Source: Chondrilla cf. caribensis (Eukaryota; Porifera; Demospongiae; Chondrillida; Chondrillidae). Taken from it: a stretch of DNA of 64,000 nucleotides. A program made the position numbers and the translations under genes. This document shows, in pieces, positions 21,995 to 39,107 of the stretch (within the stretch, counting starts at the first letter, position 1; the number at the start of each line of letters is the position of its first letter). The stretch spans positions 3,956,397 through 4,020,396 of the forward strand of contig OZ026548.1 of the NCBI GenBank assembly GCA_964020155.1, given 5' to 3'. The notes under the pieces were generated by a model. That model worked only from the letters and a program-made list of their open reading frames with translations, was not told where the DNA came from and searched no databases.

Positions 21995-23187
21995 TTCGCA
22001 GGAGAGCAGACAAAGTTATCATCAAAGACGGTCAGATAATGTATCTGAAAAAGGCTTATCTGTGAGAATTATTCAATCCACTCAAGAGCAGGCACAGATT
22101 CTTGCCATGTGTCACAGTGACCCAACATCTGGTCATTTTGGTGTAACAAAGACATTCAACAGACTCTCTGAAAGATTTTACTGGAAGGGAATGTATGAGG
22201 AGACCAAGACCCTTGTTGCCACTTGCAAGCACTGCCAACATATGAACAAGAAAATCAACACAGCACGGCCTCAGCTTCATCCTGTACCAGTCAAATCGCC
22301 ATGGTTCCATCTTGGGATTGATTTTATTGGACCATACTCCCCACCTTCGAGCAATGGCAATAAGTATGTAATTACAGTTTGTGATTATTTCACCAAATTT
22401 GTATGGGCAAAGCCACTACCCTCCAAAGAAGCGAAGAATGTAGCACAAGCATTGCGGGAGCTCTTCTTTCTTTTTGGCATCCCACAAGTAATTACAACAG
22501 ACAAAGGAAGGGAATTCAAGAATACGCTAAATGCTGAGTTGACAACTACCCTGGGTATCCAACATCGACTGACCACTGCCTACCACCCACAAGCCAATGG
22601 ACTGGATGAACGCTGGAACCAAACCCTAAAGAACACAATTGTGAAGTTCATTGATGGGAAACCCGATGAGTGGGACAGGCTTCTCCCAGAAATCTGTTAT
22701 AGTTATAACACAGCAGTGCAAGAGGTAAGAACACCTGTTGATAAAACTACAGTATAACTAACTAATATTATTACACTACACAGTTTGACTTCTATCTTCC
22801 TCTTCTTTTGCATAGTCATCAAAACATACACCGTACGAAGTCATGTTTGGACGAAGAGGCCTACTGCCAGCTGTACTGAGTATGATCCAGAGAGAGTGCT
22901 TAAGCATTTCCAAGATGCCACTGATCCTGATCCAGAAGAAGTGAAGACCACCCGTCAGAATATTGAGGACCAAGTGAAGGCCAACATTGAGCAAGCACAA
23001 ACAAACAAAACAGAAAGAGTATTATGACAAGAAGCATACCCTGCTAGCTGCCGAATGGGTCGCTAGTCTTGAAAAAAGACTTCACCAGGAAACGTAGACG
23101 AGGTGGAGCTTTGGATTACAGATGGCTTGGACCAGATTCCATTATTCATAGTTTCACAAAGTCTCAGAATATCTCCGCCCTAATTTA
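21995..23187 (+). pseudogene. GIN/Ty3-type integrase gene, decayed, with one intron
   Basis: Zinc-binding HHCC pattern (HSDPTSGHFG...CKHCQ), then a DDE catalytic core: GIDFIGP, TTDKGREF and AYHPQANGLDERWNQT. A GT-AG gap (about 22,725-22,815) interrupts the family block NTAVQE / SSKHTPYEVMFGR, so the gene appears to have an intron. DYRWLGP near 23,115 fits the GPY/F C-terminal module. Frameshifts occur near 22,065, 22,880 and 23,030, so it is not functional. The intron favours a Ginger/GIN1-like DNA element over a Ty3 retrotransposon, but both remain possible. Confidence 0.7.
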
Positions 23188-23439
23188 GCAACTTGTTACA
23201 GTGCTCACTACAAATGTATGCGTCTATATATTCTCTCCGTAGACATTTCTCTTGATTAACGAGTATAAGTGACAATGAACTTTTCCGTTCAATTAACCGG
23301 ATTATCCCAGCTCGCTAGACCACGCAGAACAAAACCGGTATACAAGTTTGACCAGACCCCTTCTCGCCGACCTAATGACGTCAGCATAAAAAAATGGAGG
23401 CGAGAAGCGGGTCCAGGCGACGCGAGACTACCTTTGTAT

Positions 23440-23734
23440 TGTAATCCGCCATCTTGTTCAATTAAGAATAATGTATTCGCTTAGTTCATAACGATGAGTC
23501 ACGATGGTGCACTAGGAAGATGACAGGTTTTATAGCGAGTTCCCTACATCCTTTATCATTTTTTTAATGTTTTATTATGCTTTATATTCTACAGCTAAGT
23601 AGTAAATATACCACTATACTGACTAGTATAACTAAGTCTAATTGTACTAAAACAACTAGCTAGTCTATATTTGTATGGTGGTACAATCATACCAGTATGT
23701 ATAATATAATAGATAATATGAACAACTAGACGTA
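23440..23734 (+). promoter_or_regulatory. 5' flank of gene A copy 2
   Basis: A+T-rich 295 bp between the end of the TIR transposon and the gene A ATG. Contains TTTTATAGCG (about 23,527) and TATAATATAATAGATAATATG (about 23,700), possible weak TATA-type elements. No other feature seen. Confidence 0.35.
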
Positions 23735-28946
<5,212 letters not shown>

Positions 28947-29503
28947 ACTAGTCTAAGAGTTTCACAGCTGCAACGACACAAAGTCTAACTCGCAAAATGT
29001 AGTAGCACTTCAATACTGTATGGATTAGTGAATAAACATGATTAAAAACATGTTGATTTCAGACTACATATCTTATTATTATCATTATAAGTAGTAGTAG
29101 TAGTTGTTGTTGTTGTTGTAGATGCACTAAATAATTTTCTATAAACAGTAAATCTCAGATATGACTATAGATCATTAACTTCAATCTTTGCTCCAATACA
29201 CGCAGTGTCATACCACGAATATATTGTCAATTGGACCATAAGTACGTAGCTATTAAAACTTCTACACTACGTACAAATACAAGCTATAGCCCTACCTCTC
29301 ATATTGAAATATAATTAGACATAATTATTATTAAGATATAAAATTTAATGTATAAGTAGAAGTTGTTTTATATGTTTGCATATATATCATAGGTGACATG
29401 TACTGTTAACGGACACTTGCATTGTGCATGTATTTTCCGCATTGAATGTATTGTTGGCGGGTCGATGGCTGTCACGTGCATATTATACTCATTAGCTGGC
29501 AAA

Positions 29504-32252
29504 ATGGCTGGCACTAAGAGTGCATCAGTCCGTTCTCCGTACTTCACCCGATCGACTGCAAAGCTAACGAGAGCTAAGGAGTCTCTTACAGAACAGGGCA
29601 AGTACATTTAGATCTCGAATTTTCCTGTTTCAGGGATTGATCAGTTGTAGCTTCTCACACGGTAGTGTTCTCCTAAGTTAATTTCTCTAAAGATCATTAG
29701 CCGTAGATACGCTATGTTACGTATGTATGATTTGATATATTTCATGTTCGGATAACCTGAATGTTCCCTCAAGATCTAACTACATTACTCTCCTACCTTT
29801 CTAACTGTATCTTTGTTTTTATGTAGTGTCAGTTATATTACTGTCTTCTCTTTTATGCTCACAGAGACTCCTGGCGATTTTACACCAAAGAAAGGTAGCG
29901 AGGTGAGAATAACGCAGAAACTGAAGACTATGAAAGAGCAAACCCTTTCAAATACCACATCCGGGAGAAAAGGTAAATCCAGAAAGAGCAAGAGCAGTGT
30001 GAGAAGTAGAAGCTCTACAAAGAGGAAAGTAGAGAACAAGTATAAAGTCTCAGACACAGAGGAGCCACAGCGTATGGTGACTACACCCCTAGATGGTATG
30101 TGTGATGTTACGTTGCCTGACATGTGTGGCCTGTGGCCTTATATATTTAGGGCCAAAGCTCTATTCTGTACAGCATTATTGCATATGCGTACATTTCCTA
30201 TGTACCGTAATTTGGGACATTAATGCAGTCTGTTAAAATAGTACGAACTACACAAATTTAGCCATTGAATTTTTAATGCTTGTCTTAATAATGCGGACAC
30301 ACACACGGGCTAGCACCAAATCATCAGCAATTTATTAATAATATTTTCTTAATAATGTGGAAACCAGTTTACTCGCATTTATAGCATTAATAAGACAGTC
30401 ACGTTAATTTCCCAAATTACGGTAATTGAATCTTCCTATCCTGAATCCAGCCTACAGGCATACATCCCATGTATACACAATGTCCACTACTAAGTCCCCT
30501 TCATATTTTACCCTGTGACAGTTACATTTGTATTAGTAATAGTAGACTTTTTGTTTTTCGATTACATAGTGTTTAACAATGCTGTTACTTTCACAAGGTG
30601 CCGCCAGGATTTTGTAACTAATTCTTACTACGCTTGTGTTAGGATACCGTTTAAGGCATACTGGTTGCTCATTTCTGTATGTAGATCAAAGTGGTGGAGA
30701 GGGTGGCTCTTTTGGCATTAGTGTCAAGAAGAGTAGGAAATTGAGAAAAGCCAAGTACTTTACCAAAAAGTACAGCAAGTTGCCCAGATTGGGGTTCAAA
30801 TCTACCAGAAGGAGACACCTGTCTTATCCAACGTTCAAACCACCCCAGTCTCCACATGGGCTGATACAAGAGGAACTTTACAGCAACCCCTGGCAACTCC
30901 TAATAGCTACGATTTTCCTCAACAGGACAACAGGTTTGTAATAGTATAGTGAACTGTTCATTTATCATGGGACGAATGTCTTCATACACACATAACTGTT
31001 TGTTTCCCATATCTATGCCAAGCTAGGAGTTGCTGCAATCCCCGTATTGAGAGAGTTTTTCAAGTTGTTCCCCACCCCCAGCTCAGTGCTGACTGGTGAT
31101 ACTCAGAATACAATAGCAGAGTTGATGCAGCCTCTTGGACTCAATCAGAAAAGAGCAGATATAATTTACAAGTTTTCAAGTAAGGTTACCAATTTCTTGT
31201 GAGTTCCTTCACCCATTTTGAGGTTTTTAGGCATACAGTGGAATGTCTGTAATCTGAAACGTCTAGATGACCACATTCTGAGATTCAGTCATCAATGTAG
31301 ACTACAGTATTTCTACACACAATGATTGGACAACCTTTATATATAATCCGACATGTATTTGTTTCTCCAATATATTAGAGGTGCACCGATACAGGATTTA
31401 ACTGGAATTCCGATAACCAATAAAATAAGGCCAATAAAGGCTGATACTGATAGCTGATCCTATTTTTTGCTCACCAAATTGGTGGTATAGGAGTTGATGG
31501 ATTTACTCCCACAAGAATACATAAGTACTGCCAAGATCACAAATACGGTACATTGAAATCTGAGTCCTAATTCAGTGACTTTAAATGACCCAGAATGAGG
31601 AATCTTGTCTTGGACAGTCTCATACTGTAGTAAACTCAAAGGAAAATGACCAACACATGACAATGAATTGAATATAAGCAAGCGAAATTCACTATTGGCT
31701 ATATCAGCAACAATACAGGCGATACCGATATGAGAGAATATTGGCTGATAAACCGATAACCATTAGGCCGATACCGTATTGGTGCATCCCTATCCAGAAT
31801 GTGATGGGTGACCAAGGCCACATTGTACCAATAATTTGTCATTTATTACCTTAAAATCCTTTTTCATGATTCCCACTTGAATGCAGTTTGTAGAAAATGT
31901 GCATAGTATACAGTGGGATATAATAGCGTACCTGTTTTCATTTTTCTATTCATGTACCATCATCGTCTTTAGAGGACTTTGTAACAAAGGACTGGGAATA
32001 TCCCCAGGAACTGTTCGGTATCGGAAAGTATGGTAATGACTCCTACAGAATATTTTGTTGTGGAGCGGAATGGCTGGAGGTCTGTTTCATCTATCGGCTC
32101 GTTTGTAGACAAAGGTTATTATGATTGTATGACTTTACCTTATTCAGGTGAAGCCCACGGACCACATGCTGAACAAATATTACGACTGGTTGAAAGAGGA
32201 ATACCAGAGTGGTAACATTGTTATGGACGAAGCATGGTACCCAACGACGTAA
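29504..32252 (+). CDS. MBD4: MBD4-like DNA glycosylase, copy 2
   Basis: Exons: 29,504-29,597, 29,865-30,095, 30,643-30,933, 31,027-31,179, 31,973-32,079 and 32,148-32,252, each the same length as in copy 1, with no frameshift or early stop. The catalytic [14 protein letters not shown] segment is unchanged, so both copies could be active enzymes. Differences are few (for example T/K near residue 5 and N/S before PWQLLIA). The GC-AG intron 1 and the alternative exon 3 acceptor are retained. It sits between gene A copy 2 and XRCC3 copy 2, again 53 bp upstream of the latter. Confidence 0.9.
31378..31790. mobile_element. hAT-like MITE in MBD4 intron 4 (copy 2)
   Basis: Orthologous to 8,824-9,231. 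Its right end reads TATTGGTGCATCCCTA, closer to the left-end complement than in copy 1. Non-coding. Confidence 0.6.
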
Positions 32253-32305
32253 ATTTGTAATGATATTCATTGACATAATTTGCGCGCGAATAAAAATGTC
32301 TGAAG

Positions 32306-35246
32306 ATGTCTGCGGAAGATTCCATCGAATTCTTGGACCTTCACCCTAGAATTATCGCGGCTTTGAGAAATGGTATTAATATTTCGTTTATCTTGCGGAT
32401 CTTACAGAATCAGACGAATTAGATCAATTTTATTTTCTATAGCTCGGGTCAAGCGCATGTCTCGAGTTCTCGAACTCTCCACTCGAGACTTGTGCACGGC
32501 TACCAAGTTGTCTCTTCCTGACGCTACCGAGCTTGTTCGCTACATTTCAGTTCATTACTTGAAGGGTAGCCAGCCGTTCATGAAAGCAGTTGATATTCTG
32601 GCGGAGAATAGCAAAGAAGGTTTGTTTATATACCTCCGTCCTGATTCTTGCGCGATCCACAGTAAGACCATTACAATGCACACCACTGTACTAAGATTTG
32701 TTTTGTAGTGTACACAGCAATATCTTGATTCTGATATAGGCCCAACCTAGTCTCGCATAGCCAGACTCTCACTCCGGGTCCTGTGCTTACACCCCCTCCC
32801 CCTGGCAGCTGGTAGGGTCTGTTATGTGAGACTAGTCTCAAACTGACTCCCATGGGATCAGGTCCATTAGCTGGACCAGTGGTCATATGCAGGTCCGGCT
32901 AATGGACCTGATCCCTCCTATGTAGTACTGCACCTACACAAGTAAGACAAGGATGAGTAATGATTATCTGAACATGGTTTTGTCTTCCACTAGTAGGTGT
33001 GTGAGGTCTATGTATGGTTATTGATGGTTGTTCCTGCTTCTCATGCAGGTATCTTGTCCATGGGGTGCACTGTATTGGACACCTGGTTAGGAGGAGGACT
33101 GCTGACGTCAAGGTTGACTGAGATAGCAGGAGTTAGCTCTGCTGGGAAGACACAAATCTGTTTGCAGCTTGCTTTGACTGTGCAACTACCGAGAGATAAA
33201 GGCGGACTAGATGGCCGTGAGCAATGGCTTATTATTACATGTTAATAATAATCATAAGAAATGACTGATGTATGCAGTTTCATTCAAATCATTGTTGTCC
33301 ACCACATGTTCTAATGTTGGTGTTTTCCTGTTTTCATGGGTATTAATCTTTGTGTTGAAAGGGGCCCTTGACCACTCAAATCTCACGCTTTCAGCTTGAG
33401 ATGTTTCTTCAAGTGTCAGTGTCACTGTTCTTGAATGGCACGTAAATTCCAGCTTGTCCTGTCTGAACTTGTACTGGTAAAAAGTTGTGGAAACACTCTA
33501 TGAAGTCAAGTTTGCCGTAATCCACATTCTAACCAACTGTTTTTGTCATTTTTGGGTGATCTGACATTTACTTCGCCCTTTACATACAGTGTTTTTACAC
33601 ATCTTTAGAGGCAGCTTACATATGCACAGAGGATTTCTTCCCCAATCGACGACTGCATCAACTGGCAGAGATATTTGCTCAGAATCACAGGGACTTGGAA
33701 CATTCTTCCAGATTTTACACAGATCGTATTCTTATCACTCATTGCTCAACAGCAGTAAGTGGTTATTGTCATTGTACTCACCTATAGAACTAAATCTTTG
33801 TTCAGTACTGACAGCCCTCAGAGACCTCAAAATGAGTGTGTTCGTTCCGTGTTCCATAGTTACAGTATATGCATATAAAGCTTTGTAGGTAGGTTATTTG
33901 CGGAAATATTATACTGAAGGCCATTTTTTCCAATTAGAGGTGTGATACGACAACATACCTCTTACTGTACGTAGTTGATATGGGATATACAGTGGAACCT
34001 CTACTAAAGGACCTCCCAATAAGGACACCACAGAAATCACCTCCCTACAAAGGACATGTTTTTAGACACCAAAGTAGACTTCCTTATAGTGCTAATACAT
34101 TTTTCACCTCTGAAGAGTAGACAACCTCTCTACAGTGGACAAATTAGCTGGTTCCAATGTGTCCTTTATAGATAGGTCCCCCTGTATTACATTTATGCCT
34201 GTCTTAACAGTACACTCTTGTGCAATCACCACATGATATATGTTTATGTCATGTGTACACTCTTATAGGCTGCATTGGAGGGCATTCTGGAGCGTCAGCT
34301 CCCAAACATTATTGCCAAGCAAAATGTTCGTCTTGTGATTGTGGACTCAATTGCAGCTTTATTCAGGTCTGACTATGATGTAAGTCAGATGTACGCCAGG
34401 TCCAAGTCTTTGTTGTCTATTGGAATGAGGCTGAAAACCCTAGCATATCAACACAAAGCTGTAGTGTTGTTGATTAACCAAGTCACGGGAGCACCTTCAT
34501 CCTCCTTCCCAAGTGAAAGGTACATATGTATGTACATGTCCACTTCAACAGCCTATACCATCATCATGACCTTCTACAATGTATTATCCCTTCATCCTAA
34601 TCCTCTTAGACAGCCTATTTTTCCATCATCGTAATCCTCTTCAATGGCCTATGTATTTTCCCATATTGTAGCCTTCTTCAACAGCCTATTATTTTCATCA
34701 TCGTAGTCCTCTTCAATGGCCTACTATCCCAACATCCTAATCATGTTACATTATGGGTATTCATAGGACAGTGTGTTTAACAAAATCTGAACCCATAAAC
34801 ATCCCATAACCTCGACATTCAATGACACCTGTACCTGAATTAACTTGTTGATGCAATCTATCTGTCTGTAAGAGCTATACGTACCTACTGTGTAGTAATA
34901 CTATTGTACCCACATTGTGTTACAGCATGAAGCCTTCACTGGGGGAGACTTGGGCCTGTCAAGTTAATACCAGGTTAATGGTGAACAGAACTGATCCACT
35001 TCAGGTTTGTTTCGACTGAGATGGGTGAAGGGTGAAATGGGACTGTTCTTTTGTACATCTCTCATTCCTGTATTGTATTCCTCAACAACTATCGTTTTCT
35101 TTTGTTAGGATGCACAGTGCTTCAGGAGCATGTCGGTTGTGTTTGCTCCCCATCTCCCCCAGTCATCCATACACTACTATATTGATGAAAGTGGTGTGCA
35201 CGGTGTTGATGTAGCCGAGTTCTTAGATTCCATCAAGACAGACTAA
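32306..35246 (+). CDS. XRCC3: XRCC3-like RAD51 paralogue, copy 2
   Basis: Exons: 32,306-32,372, 32,443-32,619, 33,049-33,216, 33,609-33,754, 34,269-34,519, 34,926-35,004 and 35,109-35,246. Every exon has the same length as in copy 1 and the reading frame is intact, including both Walker motifs. A few changes are seen, for example KLSLSD to KLSLPD in exon 2. The exon 5 donor is GTACAT rather than GTATGT. Intron 2 has gained a 62-bp hairpin not present in copy 1. Confidence 0.92.
32749..32834. mobile_element. Short TAGTCTC-ended MITE in XRCC3 intron 2 (copy 2)
   Basis: Orthologous to 10,194-10,277 with small base differences and the same TAGTCTCGC/GTGAGACTA ends. Non-coding. Confidence 0.6.
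32854..32915. mobile_element. 62-bp hairpin inserted only in copy 2 (XRCC3 intron 2)
   Basis: GGGATCAGGTCCATTAGC and its complement GCTAATGGACCTGATCCC (one unpaired base aside) flank a short loop. Copy 1 reads straight through this point (about 10,300). A very small MITE or fold-back insertion. Confidence 0.75.
33990..34184. mobile_element. Tigger/pogo-like MITE in XRCC3 intron 4 (copy 2)
   Basis: Same insertion as in copy 1, with CAGTGGAACCTC at the left and a decayed right end (GGTCCCCCTG). It retains an extra CTCCCAATAAGGACAC stretch near the left arm that copy 1 lacks, or that copy 1 has lost. Confidence 0.65.
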
Positions 35247-35351
35247 TGTATGTAGTAATACAAAAGTGAGTGTGCGCACACACAAGTCTCTAGTACTAGA
35301 TGTACGGCATCCTGGTTCCGATATACATGGTTAGTCCTATCACCATAATTG

Positions 35352-35530
35352 TCAAATAGGGATTTGGACTGCGAAGTTTCCAACTGTTGTTGGGAAAATC
35401 CTTTCAGATTCAGGAGCGTTTACACTGCTGGAGCCGACCCACAGGGCTGAAATGTCCAGGTGAAGAACTCTTTTCACCAGACTGCTTTTTTAAACGCTCC
35501 TGAATCCTAAAGGATTACCCCAACAACACC
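35352..35530. mobile_element. About 180-bp fold-back insertion only in copy 2 (XRCC3 3' flank)
   Basis: Inverted arms (about 35,383-35,421 and 35,487-35,527) contain TGTTGTTGGG, ATTCAGGAGCGTTTA and their complements. The flanks share TAATTGT (35,346 and 35,532), compatible with a 7-8-bp target duplication of hAT or P type. Copy 1 (about 12,700) has a single TAATCGT there. Confidence 0.65.
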
Positions 35531-36080
35531 GTAATTGTGTTGAATGTGTGTATGCTCTGTTGTCATCTTGTATTTGAGACTTTCATCCACAGTCCATCAC
35601 TCACATGCATGCTTCTGTTACTGTGTGTATTACAGTATTTCTTACTTTGAGTGCAATTGTGGTTGTTGGACTTATTGTGACATTCAGTTTATTACTTTCA
35701 GGTCATTTCCTGTACATTTGAAGACTTTGCTATACCAGGCTGCTGTCTACTGCGTGATTGGAATGAAACACAATCCCTGACGACGAACACCACTGCTCGT
35801 CCAACGACTATTATTGTAAACCCTGCTTCATTAACCTCCGCCAGCTCTAATGATAATTAACTTCCGATTTTAATCGTTCATGTGATACGTTTATGGCGGG
35901 CTAAATCTTGCCTGCTGAGATCATTTTATTATGCAAAGCGAGTCTCCAGGTGTCTAGGGTCTATCCTCCAGGTAATTTGGTTACTGTCCACGTTCAACAA
36001 TTAGAAAATTTGTATTACCCTAGTTTTACTATAAGATCAAACAGGACCACTGGTAATCAATGTCAAATTTCTACTGTTAG

Positions 36081-37473
36081 ATGTCGGCGATGCACCAGCC
36101 ATGTTCTTCTGCTTCAGGGAGCAGCAAAAGCGTAATTTCTCGATGCCCGGTGTGTTTTGATTCGATTGTCTTGCCAGTTGTATTCCCGTGTACACACGAG
36201 GTGTGTAAAGCCTGTTTCGACCTCTGCCTCGAAAATGGTCTACTGAATTGTCCTGTATGTCGCTATCGGATAAGCTCTTGGGCTAGACGGTGTAAGAGGA
36301 ACAGCAACGTGGTTGACCACAGAAGAATGGAGGAGATACAAAAGTTCCAAATGAAAGACATCTCCAATACGTGTGGTAAGTACGTACGTACGTATGTGGT
36401 GAATCGCGGGAGAGAGTTTGAACAGGACAGCATTCCCTGGGATTTTATAGGATAATTAACACGATTTAGGATACAGGGTAATGTGGGACAGATCCCTTTG
36501 GATGTTGGTGGGGATGAGCTATGGTTTAGTGTCTGGCGTTGGTCAATTTCTTAGTGTTGTCGAGGTGATTTCAAATCTATACCTGTTAATTGCTGGCAGT
36601 TCCAAATTACCCACTCCACCCTAGCTGGAATACCCACTCCACCCTAGCTGGATTACCCGCTCCACCCTAGCTGGAATACCCACTCCACCCTAGCTGGATT
36701 ACCCGCTCCACCCTAGCTGGAATACCCGCTCCACCCTAGCTGGAATACCCGCTCCACCCTAGCTGGAATACCCACTCCACCCTAGCTGGAATACCCGCTC
36801 CACCCTAGCTGGATTACCCGCTCCACTCTAGCTGGATTACCCACTCCACCCTAGCTGGATTACCCACTCCACCCTAGCTGGATTACCCGCTCCACCCTAG
36901 CTGGAATACCCACTCCACCCTAGCTGGATTACCCACTCCACCCTAGCTTGATTACCCACTCCACCCTAGCTGGATTACCCACTCCACCCTAGCTGGATTA
37001 CCCACTCCACCCTAGTTGGATTACCCACGCCACACTAGCTGGATAACTTGTAATCCTGGAAGAAGTGCATGTTGCTCCAGGCAGCTATGGGCAAGGCTGG
37101 TATTATGGGCTTTCCTCTTTACTTGTGTGTAGATTCAGTGGAAGCAGTGAGAGCAGCATACCAACCTGGGGAACTTCACAAAGAGTACCTGGAAGAGTTA
37201 CATAAGGTGGATTGTAGTGTGTGCTAATGTGTATTTCATATTGTTGAATTGTAATGTGCATACTAATTTCACTGGTCAAAATACTAAGGGGTTTTGGCCC
37301 ATACTAGAGTGATTACCCAAATGTCACCTGTAGTACTGTGAACTAACTGGTGTGTACTATCTCTTTGTACGTAGTTCATTAAAGAACAGAACGATCAGGA
37401 AAATGTTGATAGAGACAATGCACTACAGCTTCAGAAGCAAGATATGGAAGAATTTGTATGTTCAATGTCTGAG

Positions 37474-37530
<57 letters not shown>

Positions 37531-38021
37531 GTGTACGTGCATGTGTGCGCATGTGCTTTTGTGGGTGTTTTGTTGTTTATTTTGTATATGTATATGTTTA
37601 TAAATGCATGTATGCATACTTCTGTCCTACATATATAGTTATATGTACGTATATTATTACAGATATAGTTGGTAGTTCAGTAACACGAAATGGTGGTAAT
37701 TCAGATGTTTGCAACCTACATACAATGCTCCAGTCAGTAACACTGCTTTGTTAATGTACGCTGCATCATAATATTATTACTATGGTCTCTTGAAGATTTC
37801 AGTAGCAGTATTAGGTATTGATGTCCACTTAGATAATGGCACAGAAGCAGGCGGAAGTGGACAGAGAACTTGCTAAGAAGGTGTTTGAAGAAATCAATGG
37901 GATGACTTGTGGAGGTGGTCAACAAATGGAGCAATCTTCACAGAAATGTAGGTAACCTACTGCTTTTGTGCATTGTGTGTGTGGGTGCATGCGTGTGTGT
38001 ACCAGTGTGCGCATGTGCCAG

Positions 38022-38081
<60 letters not shown>

Positions 38082-38308
38082 TGTGTGTGTGCATGCGTGC
38101 GTGCATGTGTGTGTGCCAGTGTGTGTGTGTGTGTGTGCATGTGTGCGCGCGTGCGTGTGTGTGCCAGTGTGTGTGTGTTGTGTGTGTGTGTGCCAGTGTG
38201 TGTGTGTGTGTATGTGTGTGTGTGTGTGCATGCGTGCGTGCATGTGTGTGTGCCAGTGTGTGTGTGTGTGTGCATGTGTGTGCGCGCGTGCGTGTGTGTG
38301 CCAGTGTG

Positions 38309-38404
<96 letters not shown>

Positions 38405-39107
38405 AGTAGTTCTTTGCAACAGTGCTAGGACGTTCCCTTTCATATACTATGTCTTATGGACACATATAGACAGTATAATAACTGTATTATTTACAACTGT
38501 ATATACACTTCCTTCATTATGATGTATTGTGTAACTATCTGGTTATGCATTTAACCATTGTCCACTGTCCATCCATGCATGACCACATACTGCACTTTGT
38601 AGTACACAAATCATCAATCATACAGACAAAGTACATCTGTGCCTGCTATGTACTCCCAACATATGGCACACAAGTAGTTTTAAAGTATACCAGCATTGGG
38701 TTGTACATGTACTCATGGTACTTTGTACTGTCTCTAATCCTATAGCTGGCAGTAGTGAATACCGTTCTTCCTGTAAGTCGTTATCAAGTATGACTCAGAG
38801 ATCTCCACTTGTGTCCCCAAGAACTCGCACTCCACCCATTGGTACAAAGAGCACCTTATTTCGTCGTAAGAAAACTAACGCACCACCGTACAAGGAGAAT
38901 GCTACTACTACTCCAGGGGGTGGTACCAGACAGCTCCAACACATGTTCTCCAAAGAGGTTGAACGGCTGAAAGATGAGGATTACAGGCTTGCCTTGAGTG
39001 TGAGAAAGCTTTTACGAGAGGAGCAGTCAGTTGTGCTGCAGTCACAAACACCAAAAAAGAATGAAAGCTGCACTCTATACAGATACTTCCAACAAAACAG
39101 ACATTAA
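36081..39107 (+). CDS. RNF168: RNF168-like RING E3 ubiquitin ligase
   Basis: Exons: 36,081-36,375, 37,133-37,206, 37,375-37,455, 37,833-37,947 and 38,746-39,107; 927 nt, 308 residues, phases agree. RNF168 ubiquitinates H2A-type histones at double-strand breaks. The N-terminal RING has all eight ligands (C22, C25, C37, H39, C42, C45, C57, C60), followed by ISSWARR as in the RNF168/169 group. Exon 2 has QPGELHKEYLEEL, matching the conserved PGELRREYEEE element. Exons 3-5 carry acidic or alanine-leucine ubiquitin-binding-like helices (DRDNALQLQKQ; DRELAKKVFEEIN; DEDYRLALSVRKLL), resembling UMI/MIU motifs. It is shorter than vertebrate RNF168 (about 571). The C-terminus CTLYRYFQQNRH resembles a degenerate PCNA-binding box. 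Converges with ERMARD, 195 bp apart. Confidence 0.82.
36607..37046. repeat. 23-bp minisatellite in RNF168 intron 1
   Basis: About 19 units of CCACTCCACCCTAGCTGGAAT with two more bases each; the main variant sites are CCCACT/CCCGCT and GGAAT/GGATT. Variants alternate in blocks, as expected from unequal exchange. The last units (from about 37,000) are degenerate. Lies 90 bp before exon 2. Confidence 0.95.
37478..37530. repeat. (GT)n microsatellite in RNF168 intron 3
   Basis: Pure GT run, then GTGCGTGTGTACGTGCATG-type degenerate repeats, starting about 20 bp after the exon 3 donor. Confidence 0.95.
38022..38402. repeat. (GT)n array with higher-order CCAGTG-marked units, RNF168 intron 4
   Basis: GT repeat interrupted by GTGCCAGTGTG words and GCATGCGTGCGTGCATG blocks. 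A composite unit of about 136 bp starting GTGTATGTGTG occurs twice (about 38,073 and 38,209), showing a second level of tandem duplication. Confidence 0.85.

Larger units (their letters stand above)
19270..23439. mobile_element. 4.15-kb TIR transposon with 9-bp target duplication, nested contents
   Basis: Element 19,279-23,430 begins TAGTCTCGCGTCGCCTGGAC and ends with the reverse complement of the same sequence. The two arms (19,279-19,373 and 23,336-23,430) match over about 95 bp with a few differences. CCTTTGTAT directly abuts both ends (19,270-19,278 and 23,431-23,439), a 9-bp target-site duplication as made by Mutator-like (MULE) elements. No MULE transposase is seen. Inside are a palindromic MITE, a duplicated CxxC-type exon, a decayed LINE with restriction-like endonuclease and a decayed integrase gene. 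The inverted ends could have captured them, or they inserted later. Confidence 0.8.

Noticed and set aside
36607..37046. Possible CRISPR-like array
   Set aside because: Units are contiguous 23-bp tandem repeats with no unique spacers, in an intron of an animal gene. It is a minisatellite.
37663..37754. Extra RNF168 exon beginning ATATAGTTGGTAGTTCAG
   Set aside because: In the required phase 0 it meets TAG at the second codon; skipping it joins exons 37,375-37,455 and 37,833-37,947 in frame.
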